Shown one piece after another: positions 21,050 to 30,734 of a DNA stretch of 64,000 nt. A model generated the notes under the pieces. It saw only the letters and a program-made list of their open reading frames with translations, searched no databases and was not told the origin of the DNA. Position 1 is the stretch's first letter. Each line of letters starts with the position of its first letter. Source of the DNA: Nematopogon swammerdamellus. Its lineage: Eukaryota > Arthropoda > Insecta > Lepidoptera > Adelidae. Both the position numbers and the translations under genes were made by a program. The DNA is taken from contig OX336336.1 in the NCBI GenBank assembly GCA_946902875.1, positions 2,884,545 to 2,948,544 of the forward strand, in the 5' to 3' direction.

Positions 21050-21330
21050 GGCACAAATTACTTAATAGTTACTTACTTCGTAACAGATTCGTAATCACTC
21101 CATAGAAAAAGTTCCGTACCTTCGGATTTAATAGCCCACTGCTTCACGTCGCCAATCGCTGCGTGAGAAAATGTACCTAAACGATCGAGTGTAAAGTGCA
21201 TTATTGCTTTGCAGCTGCGCGCAGTTGCGTGGGCGAGCGTGTAGGTATGTTTCGCGCGACTGACGAATTTGTACTGAAATATAGGTAGGTAGCTAGCGCG
21301 CGCAAGTACATAGAGTGCGTGAGGCCTGCC
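21050..21330 (+). repeat. dispersed direct repeat, copy 2
   Basis: Second copy of the 4830-5120 segment, same orientation, about 90% similar by eye, with a different junction at 21275. Confidence 0.75.
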
Positions 21331-21653
21331 CAGAGGGCACCAGTGAAGCCAATATGAGGTGACGCCTACCACCGCTAGAGTCGTCGTAGCAGCAGGGCGA
21401 ATGCTACTGCCACACCGCAGCGCGGTGTCGGGGCAGTGGGGGGCGTGGGGCAAAGATTACAGCTGGTGATTGATGGTGTCGATCGTCAGCGGGATTGCGG
21501 TGCGAGGGTAGCGAACATTGTTTTAGTGTAGACGTGACGGGCAGCCTTATTGCATAATTAACCAATGATTTAAATCTATGGATGCGGCAAAGCGCTCTAA
21601 AGTTCGTCGCCGATTAGACATAACGGTGAGTGTGACTTTATGTACAGAAGTAA

Positions 21654-21999
21654 CAAAAAAAACCGGCCAAGTGCGAGTCGAACTCGCGCACGGAGGGTTC
21701 CGTATCGCCATGTCATGGTCAGCGCCACGCGCCGCGTTAAATGCATGCTTCATACTCTTTTCGTTAGATGGCGCGCATACACTTTTCAGTTTCTTGTATG
21801 GGGACCCCGTGAATTTTTTACTTTTTTTTATGCTATTATTTGTTGTTATATCGGCCATAATAACACATATTCTGTGAAAATTTTAACGGGCTACCTATAA
21901 CGGTTCAAGACATACAGCCCTCGGACAGACGGACAGACAGACAGACAGATGGCGTAGGCTTAGTAATAGGGTCCTGTACAACGGATACGGAACCCTAAA
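21654..21999 (+). mobile_element. P1 repeat, full copy
   Basis: It begins AAACCGGCCAAGTGCGAGTC and ends GATACGGAACCCTAAAAA. It includes GACAGACAGACAGACAGATG, a microsatellite seed carried by the element. Confidence 0.9.
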
Positions 22000-22004
22000 A
22001 ATTG

Positions 22005-22455
22005 CATCAAAAGCTGCCTCATGTTAACAAAACGCTAACGCTCTGCACTCGCGCATCAGAGCGTTCCGTTCCGTTCTGTGGAACGACCTCTCAACACGCA
22101 CGTAGCGCTGCGTCTGATGCGAAGTAGCCGCATGCGGCCCTTTCATTGGTGACATTGTCTGTAGTGCGCTCTGTTAGACTATGCCCTATCTATCGATTTA
22201 AATATTTGATATTAAGGCTTTAAGAAGCGCAATATGTCACGGATCGTGCGTTCGAGGTTTTATGTTCGTGTTTTTATTCGTATTTTTAGAAATGACAAAA
22301 AAAATATTTATTTATCTCGTCCGATAAAATCACACACAATAGATACAATAAAAACACAATCAGACAAGATAAATTGGAACTGACACAGCCTTTGTCCCTC
22401 ACCACCTAGTCCGGGAGCCGGGGTGAGAGGGACGCTGGGGGGATTTTAAGTCGGG
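22005..22455. other. unassigned stretch
   Basis: No gene is visible; it leads into the GC-rich hairpin at 22462. Confidence 0.35.
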
Positions 22456-22461
22456 CCCAAG

Positions 22462-22610
22462 TATAATGCGCGGGACGGATCTCGGCGTGTCGTCGCCGCA
22501 GCGGGCGACCCGCCACGCGAATACACTATACAAGTACAGTGCGGGTGCGAGGGAGAACACTGACGAGCCGCTGCGGCGGCGACACGCCGAGATCCGCCCC
22601 GCGCATTATA
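22462..22610. repeat. GC-rich inverted repeat with ~41-bp arms
   Basis: TATAATGCGCGGGACGGATC and CTCGGCGTGTCGTCGCCGC (22462-22502) pair with 22568-22610 across a 65-bp spacer, with about two mismatches. It could be a MITE or a stem of a larger foldback. Confidence 0.85.
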
Positions 22611-22667
22611 CACAACACAAATAATATTATAAGCATAAACCCTAACATTAACACGTAAAAACACGAG

Positions 22668-22763
22668 ATGTGGCTCTTATACAAACCGAATGGTTCCGCG
22701 CGCTGAAACTCGTCTTTTTAAATACGAATTTCACGCGAGCGAAGCCGCGAGCAAAAGCCAGTA
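22668..22763 (+). mobile_element. H1 Helitron-like 3' fragment
   Basis: GATGTGGCTCTTATACAAAC to GCGAGCGAAGCCGCGAGCAA and AAGCCAG matches the last 95 bp of H1. Confidence 0.8.
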
Positions 22764-23069
22764 CAAAAATAAAACTACCACATGATTTTCGCAGCCCTTT
22801 CTTCGAGTACTTTCCCTTACTCGACGTAATGAATAGAACGAGAGCACTGCGCGGACATGGAGTGGGCGCGTGAGAAGGGTTTGTGTGCTCACGCCAAATG
22901 GCCGCCAATGGCCGCCATTTTGAATTGCGAGAGTAACGGGAAAATGTGCCATTTTATTTGGTGAGGTAAGTATTTGTTTGTTGTTAGGCACTCGTATTGC
23001 AATAAAACTACGCCGTTCGAAACACTAAAATATAGATCTCGTCCACAAACAAACATAATCATAACTAGG

Positions 23070-23350
23070 CTTCGGTCGCAGTAAACTCGGTTTATCAAGC
23101 AAATCCGATTTAAACGTTAATATAAAATATGTAATAAACTATCGCTTCTTTTATATTCTGTCTCTTTCTCTCGACCTCCCTCCCTTTCCCTCCTGCCCTC
23201 GCCTCTCCCACCCCTCCCCTCCGTGCCTACCACCCCTTTGCATCCGGATTCGACACTAAATTCCGTACATTCTATACTTTTTTTGATACTGCTCAGCCCT
23301 GTTGCTATTTAGCGTGATGGTATATAGGCTGTGAGCCTCAAGAACTAATC
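23070..23350 (-). mobile_element. H3 Helitron-like element, partial
   Basis: It shares CGGTTTATCAAGCAAATCCG, a C/T core at 23163-23225 and ACTGCTCAGCCCTGTTGCTA with the copies at 11426 and 36880. Confidence 0.65.
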
Positions 23351-23689
23351 TTACGAAGAACTATACTTTACAACAGCATCAGCATCACAGATGCAAACAG
23401 CATGCATGCAGCAGGTTGAGGACTCAAAAGACGCGTATCGGCTAGGGCTACAAGATGGTTTTCGAAAAAGTAAAAAAAATATTTTTTTAATGCAAACATG
23501 TGAAATTTTTTTTTTTCGAACTACATCTCTTATATCTCAAACACTAAATATGATATCGAAAAATTAAGAAAAACCCTGTTTAGATTTGGACTTTGGGCTA
23601 CATTAAAAAAAACCATTCGTTTATCGATGACGGTTCGTGCTGTAGGGGGTCGTCAGATCCTCGGGTAACTTTCTTAGTTTGTTAGTTGG

Positions 23690-24090
23690 GTTCTGAAGAT
23701 GGAGCCGGAAGGAAGCTATAGGAATTCCTAAACTACACATGATAAGCCCATCTTGTTTGGGCTCGTTGGATTTGTCTTCGCAAGTACTCTTGTCATATAT
23801 GATGTCCAGGGTCCTGATGATGGAGCCGGAAAGAAGCCATAGGAACTCCTAAACCACACATGATAAATCCACCGTGTTTGGCTTGTTGGATTTGTCCTCA
23901 CAAGTACTCTAGTCATATGTTATTTCCAGGGTCCTGATAATGGAGCCGGAAGGAAACCATAGGAACTCCAAAACTACACATGATAAATCCACCATGTTTG
24001 GGCTCGTTAGATATTTATTCGCAAGTACTCTAGTCATATATGATTTCCAGGGTCCTGATGATAGAGCCGGAAGCAAGCCATAGGAATATA
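23690..24090 (+). repeat. ~120-bp tandem repeat, about 3.3 copies
   Basis: TGGAGCCGGAAGGAAGC-type text recurs at 23700, 23821, 23941 and 24062. Each unit contains CCACACATGATAAATCCACC and CAAGTACTCTAGTCATAT. Two inverted units lie in the right arm (24570-24715). Confidence 0.9.
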
Positions 24091-24560
24091 GCTAACCTAA
24101 CCTATATTATGTTTTTATATTTGATATTTATTAATTTCTTACTTCAGTTGGACATAATGTCAAGCTTATCTCTCTCTGATCAAAGATTTTGGCAGGAGAG
24201 AAGATGTCCCATGAACGCCCCTTCCCATCTGAACCACTGTAACAATTACAATTCATACATACGAACCCACGAGCACATTTGCACCAGCGATTTTTGGCCA
24301 ATCCCAAGCGTTGCATCCACGTGCGCTCATTGTCACACATCGATAGTTGATATGGGGAAATGTCCCCATATTACAGTTTCGCGGACAAGCTTCCTTCGCA
24401 TATCTACTCTCCTTCCAAAATATTTGTTTGTGATGTACTGCGCCGGCACTACGCGTTGAAGAAAATGGCGAAGCGTTAGTTTTATATACTTACCTTTAAG
24501 TGAAACAAAAAGTCGGTCAAGCATGAACGGAATCCTTGCGCCGATAGGATTTAACCTATA
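24091..24560. other. unrecognised loop of the foldback element, coding-like on both strands
   Basis: The plus strand has a frame of 139 codons (24040-24459). The minus strand has two frames (24131-24340 and 24333-24524), the first with Cys-rich RWCKCARGFVCMNCNC. TTTCTTACTTCAG at 24134-24146 looks like a plus-strand acceptor. The complement near 24490 (AAAGGTAAGTATAT) looks like a minus-strand donor. I cannot tell which, if any, is real. Confidence 0.3.
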
Positions 24561-25214
24561 TTCCTATGGCGTCCTCCCGGCTCTATCATCAGGATGCTGA
24601 AAATCATATATGACTAGAGTACTTAAGAAGACAAATCTAACGAGCCCAAACATGGTGGATTTATCGTGTGTGGTTTAGGAGTTCCTATGGCTTCCTTCCG
24701 GCTCCATCATCAGAACCCAACTAACAAACTAACAAAGTCACCCGAGGATCTGCAGAGCCGTGATTTGATTTTTCACAATTTATTTCATACATTCGGATAT
24801 TCCTCCTCGCTCTCTACGCTGTTGCACTTCCAAAAGTCGATTTCACATTCTCAGCGAAAATGGGAAAAATTTGAGGAACCACGTACAGCACGAACCATCA
24901 TCGATAGACGAATGCTTTTTTTTAATGTAACCCAAAGTCCAAATCTAAACAGTTTTTTTTTATTTTTCGATATCACATTTAGTGTTTGAAATATGAGGTT
25001 TAGTCCGAAAAAATATTGAATTTTTCACATTTTTGCATTAAAAAAACTGTATTTTTTTACTTTTTCGAAAACCATCTTGTAGCCCTAGCCGAGCCATCAA
25101 CCACTCGCGTAGCCCCAAAAATCGCGACACCAGGACGATTTCACACTCTCAGCGAAAATGGGGGCCATACTGAAGCGATCGAAAAAACATTTTCAATGTT
25201 AAAAAAAATATATA

Positions 25215-25520
25215 TATTTTTTTTTTATGATTGCACATTTGCTTGATCGAATATAATTGTTTAATGTCAACAAACATAAAAACAATATTAACCAAAATTA
25301 CCATTGTTTCTTCACTATATTTCACTCCGTAGTTTGTACACTGTTCGTACATTGTCATAGTCTGTCCGTATTACACGGACTATGAAAACGTGCAAAGGTA
25401 TCGTTAAGAGCAGTAAGTAGGTATCCTGATGGTGGAAAGAGGGGGGTGCGCGGGGCGCGGGGAGGCAACAGGTCTGCACCAGACTGCACAGTGAGGACAG
25501 AAGTGTCTTCGGCTCAATTT
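25215..25520. other. unassigned stretch
   Basis: AT-rich sequence, then a G-rich segment GAGGGGGGTGCGCGGGGCGC at 25437. No gene. Confidence 0.35.
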
Positions 25521-25524
25521 TTTT

Positions 25525-26400
25525 TATTAGGGTCCCGTCGCAAAATGCGAAAAGAGGAATCCTTATGGAATCGCTCTGGTGTCTGTCTGCCGGTCATACG
25601 CAGATATCTTCGGACCTACTTAACCGATTTCGATGAAACTGGCACCAAATTACGTATAATTTTTCCCACTAGACATTATTAGATAAGTTTGTCTGATAAT
25701 TCGGTGGAAAGTACCGGGTACCCAAAAATGTGAACGAAAAATAAACTTTGTTTTTTTTAATAAATCATGTATCTTTCTATAGATATCATCAATCAATATC
25801 AATATCAATCATACTCAATACTAATAATAAATCTGTAAGGGATCGCGATAGAGTAAGTTACTTTATTTTATGAGATAATGCGTTTGTAGACTCTATGTAT
25901 GATACTAAAACTAAATTGGAGATTTTTAGAAATCTTTTCTGTATGTATGTATGTATGTTCCTGCATAAGTCTTAAACCGATCATCCGAATTTGATGAAAG
26001 TTAGTACAAGCACCTAAGAGACACAGGATAGGCTAAAATTCAGTTCCGGTTACGCTAAGATGCGGCTCTCATACAAACCGAATTGTTCCACGCACCAAAA
26101 TAAAGATACGGTAGCGGGCTTACTTACTTTCTTCTTTTTAAATACGAATTTCACGCAAGCGAAGCCGCGGGCAAAAGCTAGTAATTTATAAATTTGCTAT
26201 AATCAATAAGTTAGCTTTAACAAATATTTCGAAAACTGCAGTTTTTTCGACGAAGAGTTGTTCCTATAAGGGTTGTTTGAAAATTCTGAAAAAAAAACAA
26301 TATAGGTATTCTTAATTAGTTATGCACAAAACTATTAATTTAGCTCAAAATTTTATACTCTTTGAGATACATAAAGTTAAATGACTGAACAGCCAAAAAT
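25525..26400 (+). mobile_element. R2-type repeat interrupted by an H1 Helitron-like element
   Basis: GGGTCCCGTCGCAAAATGCG with GTCTGTCTGCCGGTC opens the R2-like part. The H1 copy (25790-26181) follows. R2-like text resumes with GAAAACTGCAGTTTTTTCGA. The host assignment is moderate. Confidence 0.5.
25790..26181 (+). mobile_element. H1 Helitron-like element, full length
   Basis: It starts near TCAATCAATATCAATATCAA / ACTAATAATAAATCTGTAAG and ends GCGGGCAAAAGCTAG before T. The stem CGC...GCG around GAGCGAAGC lies about 10 bp before CTAG (here the stem base is CACGCAAGCGAAGCC). Fits a non-autonomous Helitron. Confidence 0.8.
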
Positions 26401-26551
26401 TAAATTTTTCGCGTGACTTTTTGCCCACAGCTCTGGCCACCGATAACGTAGCGATGAAATTGATAGCTTAAAATCATTCTGAGAAGTGACAAAATGTAAC
26501 AGTGAAAACTGTACCTAATAAGTGCACGGAGTTTACTTAACATGTTTTTTA

Positions 26552-26868
26552 ATTTTTTTATGGAAACTGACACGGTTAAATCACCTACAACATCCGTAAT
26601 GTCAGCCCATAACACCGGGTAAACTTCGTGCCACGTCAGTGCTTCCCTTCGGTCGTGCCGGCTACACTGAACTGGACTGAAAACACAAACTATTTACATA
26701 GCCGTTTCGACCGACCTTTCATTCAGTGCGGTGGTACCAACCCGGGCGGGTTAAACCCTACCACCTAGTAATATAAGAAGGGAGTCATATCCCTTGGTCA
26801 CCTTTTACGACATACACGGGGAGCGATGCAGTGGGGCTATTCTTTTAAAGTACCGGCATGTACATGTC
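26552..26868 (-). mobile_element. A/B chimeric SINE, near full length
   Basis: The tail complement TTTTATGGAAACTGACACGG leads through the S2 body to CACCTAGTAATATAAGAAGG and the A head complement ending AGCCCC..AAAGTACCGGC. It is the minus-strand counterpart of the copies at 34884, 36117 and 43975. Confidence 0.85.
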
Positions 26869-26998
26869 GGCACTTCTCGACGCTGTGTCCCCCGCGGTCG
26901 TGCAACAAGTCCTGCAAGAGATCCCCGGGGAGCGACTCGCTCCGAGTGACGCTCCTGGCTGGCGGCGGCGGCGGCGCGGGCGTGCGCGCGGCGAATAA
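26858..26998 (+). other. GC-rich exon-like island, 46 codons
   Basis: ATG at 26858 opens MYMSALLDAVSPAVVQQVLQ, then EIPGERLAPSDAPGWR followed by an arginine run and TAA. Codons are strongly GC-ended (GTC GTG CAA CAA GTC CTG CAA GAG), unlike neighbouring repeats. It abuts the 5' end of an A/B SINE and precedes a P1 repeat. It may be a captured or decayed exon. I do not recognise the protein; it may be chance. Confidence 0.3.
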
Positions 26999-27078
26999 AC
27001 AAGATGGCGACCGGAGATCGTTCGTGTGCCCGGCCCTCATACTCAATGTTCGAGGACGTATTTTTCACTCGCCTGACT

Positions 27079-27392
27079 TTTTAGGTTTCCGTATCCGGTA
27101 CGGAAGCATATTACTAAGCCTACGCCGTCTGTCTGTCTGTCTGTCCGTCCGTCTGTCTGTACGTCCGTCCGTCCGTCTGTCTGTCCGAGGGCTGTATCTC
27201 TTGAACCGTAACAGGTAGGTCGTTGAAAATTTTCACATAATATGTGTTATTATTGCGGATATAACAAATAATCAAAAATATAAAAAGTAAGAAATTAAGG
27301 GGTTCCCATACATGAAACATGTTTTTTTTTCAATGTTTTTTTTATGTGGTGCGGAAACCTCGGTGCGCGAGTCCGACTCGCACTTGGCCGGT
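27079..27392 (-). mobile_element. P1 repeat, full copy
   Basis: TTTCCGTATCCGGTACGGAA, a (TCTG/TCCG)n run and GCGCGAGTCCGACTCGCACT then TGGCCGG. Orientation is opposite to 21654. Confidence 0.9.
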
Positions 27393-27488
27393 TTTTTTTA
27401 TGAAAACAATTAATGCAGGTCGGCAGTTTCCTTCCAAACTGGGATCAAGGACGGGTTTCAGACGCCGCGTCTCTCGCCTATTAATTAA

Positions 27489-27600
27489 CTATCTTGGCTC
27501 CGCCCGCGTTAAGGTCTCAGCTCGGTGAAGGTTGTATATTACTTTGAGGTGGTTGCAGAGGGCGACAGCGGCGTCGGGAGGCAGGGCGAGGTATTCTTGA
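27489..27600 (-). other. possible exon fragment
   Basis: On the minus strand CTAATTTATTTCAAG is followed by AATACCTCGCCCTGCCTCCC, giving EYLALPPDAAVALCNHLK and VIYNLHR. Codon use is GC-rich, and a plausible branch point and acceptor precede it. CTCAAAGTAATAT could be a donor. The following residues run into Helitron-end-like CGGGCGGAGCCAAGATAG. The peptide is not one I can assign. Confidence 0.3.
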
Positions 27601-28015
27601 AATAAATTAGTTATGTATGTAGAGTTAATTCTTGATGCAAATGATTGATGATGTTTGTAAATATAATTATTGTCTTTATAAGAGCGAGAGACAGGAAAAG
27701 AGAGAGAGATCATTTGAAAACATTTTCAATATTTTTTTTTAACCCGGTACTCAGATTCTTCACCCGTGATATCATTCAAATACTTACCTTGTACCTGTCG
27801 GAAGTAGGTGCCATGTGGACCTCTTTTTCATATATGGATGGACAAGTATGTATGTATGTATATTTATTTGTATATTATATTTTTTTATATAGGTATTTAG
27901 TAATTTATATATATTCACATACATAAATATAGCTGTTATTTAACTAGCATGTACTTAAATATATTATTAACAAGTTTAGTATACAGGGTGCTCGGCACAT
28001 AGACCGACAATTTTT
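27600..28015. other. unassigned AT-rich stretch
   Basis: Contains GAAAAGAGAGAGAGATCATT at 27697 and TATGTATGTATGTATATTTA at 27846. No gene. Confidence 0.35.
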
Positions 28016-28019
28016 TTTT

Positions 28020-28372
28020 TCGATTCGTTCGAATCCGGTCGACGTGTACCAATGATTTTTTTCTGACTAAAAAAATTACGTGCATACCTACACCTGCTGC
28101 TTCACCATTCGCAAACGGTGTAAAACTGTAGGTCCCTTCCCTTGCCCCATACCAGGTGGTAGGCTCAAATTGTAGCCGACTGGCTTGATACCACCGTACT
28201 GGATGTGAGATGGCCGCATAGCAGCCTCGGTTGTGTTCTCCTCTAGTCCAGTATAGCCAGCAATCCAGGAAAGTCTCCGATATGGCACGTACCTTCTCGG
28301 AGGTGATATTGGCTGATCGGAACATGTGCTTTGGCCCCTCCGATTCAGCCACCCATACCGGATTACATAAAG
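28020..28372 (+). mobile_element. S1 SINE, lacking the A-box end
   Basis: It starts inside the head at GTTCGAATCCGGTCGACGTG and runs through the complete body to GATTCAGCCACCCATACCGG and ATTACATAAA. The tail is the best preserved among plus-strand S1 copies. Confidence 0.9.
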
Positions 28373-28401
28373 AAGACACTTAATTAACGTTTCATTACTT
28401 A

Positions 28402-28770
28402 CTAGCTTTTGCCCGCGGCATCGCTCGCGTGAAATTCGTATTTAAAAAGAAGAAATTAAGTAAGCCCACTACTGCACCTTTATTTCGGCGCGCGTAACAA
28501 TTCGGTTTGGATGAGGGCCACATCTTAGCGTAAGCGGAACTGAATTTATTTAGCCTATCCTGTGTCCCGTATAATTAAATGTTCTTCTACAAAGTTTCAT
28601 CTAACTCGGATGATCGGTTTAAGAGTTATGGAGGAACATACATACATACAGAAAAGATTTAAAAAAATCGTCAATTTAGTTTTACTATCATCAAACGCAA
28701 TATCTCATAAAACAAAGTAGCTTACTTATGTGTATCATGTGTATTACTTATGACTATCCCTTACAGATTT
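28402..28770 (-). mobile_element. H1 Helitron-like element, full length
   Basis: It starts ACTAGCTTTTGCCCGCGGCA, passes ACCGGTTTAAGAGTTATGGA-like text and reaches TCCCTTACAGATTTATT, the complement of the H1 5' end. Confidence 0.8.
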
Positions 28771-28859
28771 ATTTCTTTATTTTCACGTTTTTTGTTACAT
28801 ATTTATATTAATTATATATAATTATAAAATAAAATACCTATACAAAATTAATACAAACA

Positions 28860-28990
28860 GACAAAAACAAAAAAACGGTATTCTCGCCGGCGGCGGCCGG
28901 CGGGTTCCGTGGCTACGGAGGTCTCCGAGACGGCGCGAGACTAAGCTTCGAGCGGTAGGTGGTGGTACTAGACACGTATTAGTATATATA
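28860..28990 (-). mobile_element. copy of the GC-rich element's 3' part
   Basis: GGCTACGGAGGTCTCCGAGA and GGTGGTGGTACTAGACACGT are the complement of 31395-31500. The 31-kb island is therefore repetitive. Confidence 0.7.
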
Positions 28991-29430
28991 ATTTAAAATA
29001 AATAAATAAATAATATTATTATTCCTTAATATTTTTTTTTGCAATTTAAATACCTCACTAGACTCAGGGCACATCACAATCAAAAACTTTCAAAATCATA
29101 ATTATTTTCCTACTTCTTAATAGGTGACCCTTCTCGACCTCATTCTCGTTTGCGAAAATATTAGCAAACATAATCACAAACCACAGTTTTCAAATATTCA
29201 CTCAGAATATATTTTAATAATGATGTAGGTATTTCATTATTCCTTACATAATATCCACATGGTAAGACAAATACTGTTTCAAAATGTTTTTCATCTTACA
29301 CGAAAAGCCGTCTAGAAACTTCGCACGTAATTACTGTTACGTTATTATTTTAATTACTTTAATTATTTTAAGACAATATTAAATTTAATTAACAAAATTT
29401 ATTATTGAAAGTGATAATTCAGAAAGAATT
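28990..29430. other. unassigned AT-rich stretch
   Basis: (AATA)n at 29000. No gene or recognised repeat. Confidence 0.35.
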
Positions 29431-29449
29431 GATATTTGTATTACATACA

Positions 29450-29720
29450 TACGTTTGTATGTAATGTAACGTCAGGCCTGTTTCTCAGTGGGGTAGGCAG
29501 AGACAACGGATCTCCGCGTGCCACGATCCTGACAGAACTGTGCCGCCTCGCCCACTCTCATAATGTTCTTCATACATGCTCGACGGTTTTGGGTACTATG
29601 CACTTGGCCTTCTTTTGATTACACGTGCGATCTGTTCCAGGTATGTGTGTTTAGGGAGACCCTTCCCTAGTCTTCTTTCGAATTTGTGTGTTGAATTTGA
29701 ACACGCAAAATTCTCAGCCG
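29450..29720 (-). pseudogene. Lf LINE reverse-transcriptase C-terminus
   Basis: The minus strand encodes, with frameshifts, an AAQFCQDRGTRRSVVSAY-like stretch and a terminal TG.QA motif near 29470. This matches the 'EAA..CQDR..WRSIVSAYP.G' end of insect LINE proteins. Matching copy at 35817. Confidence 0.6.
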
Positions 29721-29729
29721 TTTATACAA

Positions 29730-30410
29730 TAGATAGAGATACAGTGTGGGGCAGATACTTAAAAAGATGTAGAGATACAGTGTGGGGCCCGTAATTAAAT
29801 AGATGTCGAGATACAGTGTGGGACCGGTACTTAAAAGGATGTAGAGATACAGTGTGGGGCCGGTACTTAAAAATATGTAGAGATACAGTGTGGGGCCGGT
29901 ACTTAAACAAATTTAGAAATACAGTTTGAGGCTGGTACTTAAAAAGATGTAGAGATACAGTGTGGAGCCAGTACTTAAAAAGATGTAGAGATACAGTATT
30001 TAGCCCGTAATTAAATACATGTAGAGATACAGTGTGGGGCCGGTACTTAAAAAGATGTAGATATACCGTGTGGGGTCGCTACTTAAAAAGATTAGAGAGG
30101 CAGTGTGGGGCCGGTACTTAAACAAATTTAGAAATACAGTTTGAGGCTGGTACTTAAAAAGATGTAGAGATACAGTGTGGAGCCAGTACTTAAAAAGATG
30201 TAGAGATACAGTATGGGGCCCGTAATTAAATACATGTAGAGATACAGTGTGGGGCCGGTACTTAAAAAGATGTAGATATACCGTGTGGGGTCGCTACTTA
30301 AAAAGATTAGAGAGGCAGTGTGGGGCCGGTACTTAAACAAATTTAGAAATACAGTTTGAGGCTGGTACTTAAAAAGATGTAGAGATACAGTGTGGGGCCG
30401 GTATTTAAAC
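29730..30410 (+). repeat. 36-bp tandem array, about 19 copies, derived from repeat A 5' end
   Basis: The monomer is GATGTAGAGATACAGTGTGG then GGCCGGTACTTAAAAA. A six-monomer super-unit of 216 bp, marked by AAATACAGTTTGAGGCTGGT, recurs at about 29917, 30133 and 30349. The last monomer runs straight into repeat A (AGAATAGCACCACTGC). Every A copy elsewhere starts with a single similar monomer. Confidence 0.95.
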
Positions 30411-30655
30411 AGAATAGCACCACTGCATCTCTTCCCGTGCGTGTCGTAAAAGGCAACTAAGGGGTAAGGACAAGGTGCCGTGCTAAAGGACGACAGGATA
30501 GCCACCTCTCACCTTGGCACGGTCCTTCCGCCGAGTCATGCAGCAGATGGGTCTACATACGTGCATTACTTGCTGCTTGATAGTTATCTTGTCCTAATGC
30601 ATTGCTAAACGTGGTGGTCGGTGTTGTGCTGTAATTTATAAGAATACTTATAAAT
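30398..30655 (+). mobile_element. repeat A carrying the 36-bp array
   Basis: AGAATAGCACCACTGCATCT, GTCGTAAAAGGCAACTAAGG and CTAAACGTGGTGGTCGGTGT. The tail is lost near 30655. Confidence 0.85.
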
Positions 30656-30734
30656 TAAATTAAATTACTAATATTAATAATACTAATGGAGAAGAAAAAG
30701 AGCTGTCAAACTGACATATATCGGAAAAAATTTC

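Larger units (their letters stand above)
23413..25215. mobile_element. large foldback element with ~120-bp tandem repeats
   Basis: The left arm is 23413-24090, the loop is 24091-24560 and the right arm is 24560-25215. Shared landmarks in opposite orientation are GCTAGGGCTACAAGATGG, CGATGACGGTTCGTGCTG and CTAACAAACTAACAAAGT. The outer right arm continues to CATTTTCAATGTTAAAAAAA, as in the solo arm at 5862. No transposase is recognised in the loop. Confidence 0.8.

Noticed and set aside
26826..27218. 130-codon plus frame ending in LSVCLSVRLSVRPSV
   Set aside because: The C-terminal half is the (GTCT/GTCC)n tract of a P1 repeat; only the 46-codon frame nearby is worth a look.
29722..30505. HTVSLHLFKYRP-repeat proteins on the minus strand
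   Set aside because: The 36-bp monomer is a multiple of three and gives a periodic frame. It is derived from a non-coding repeat and has no start context.
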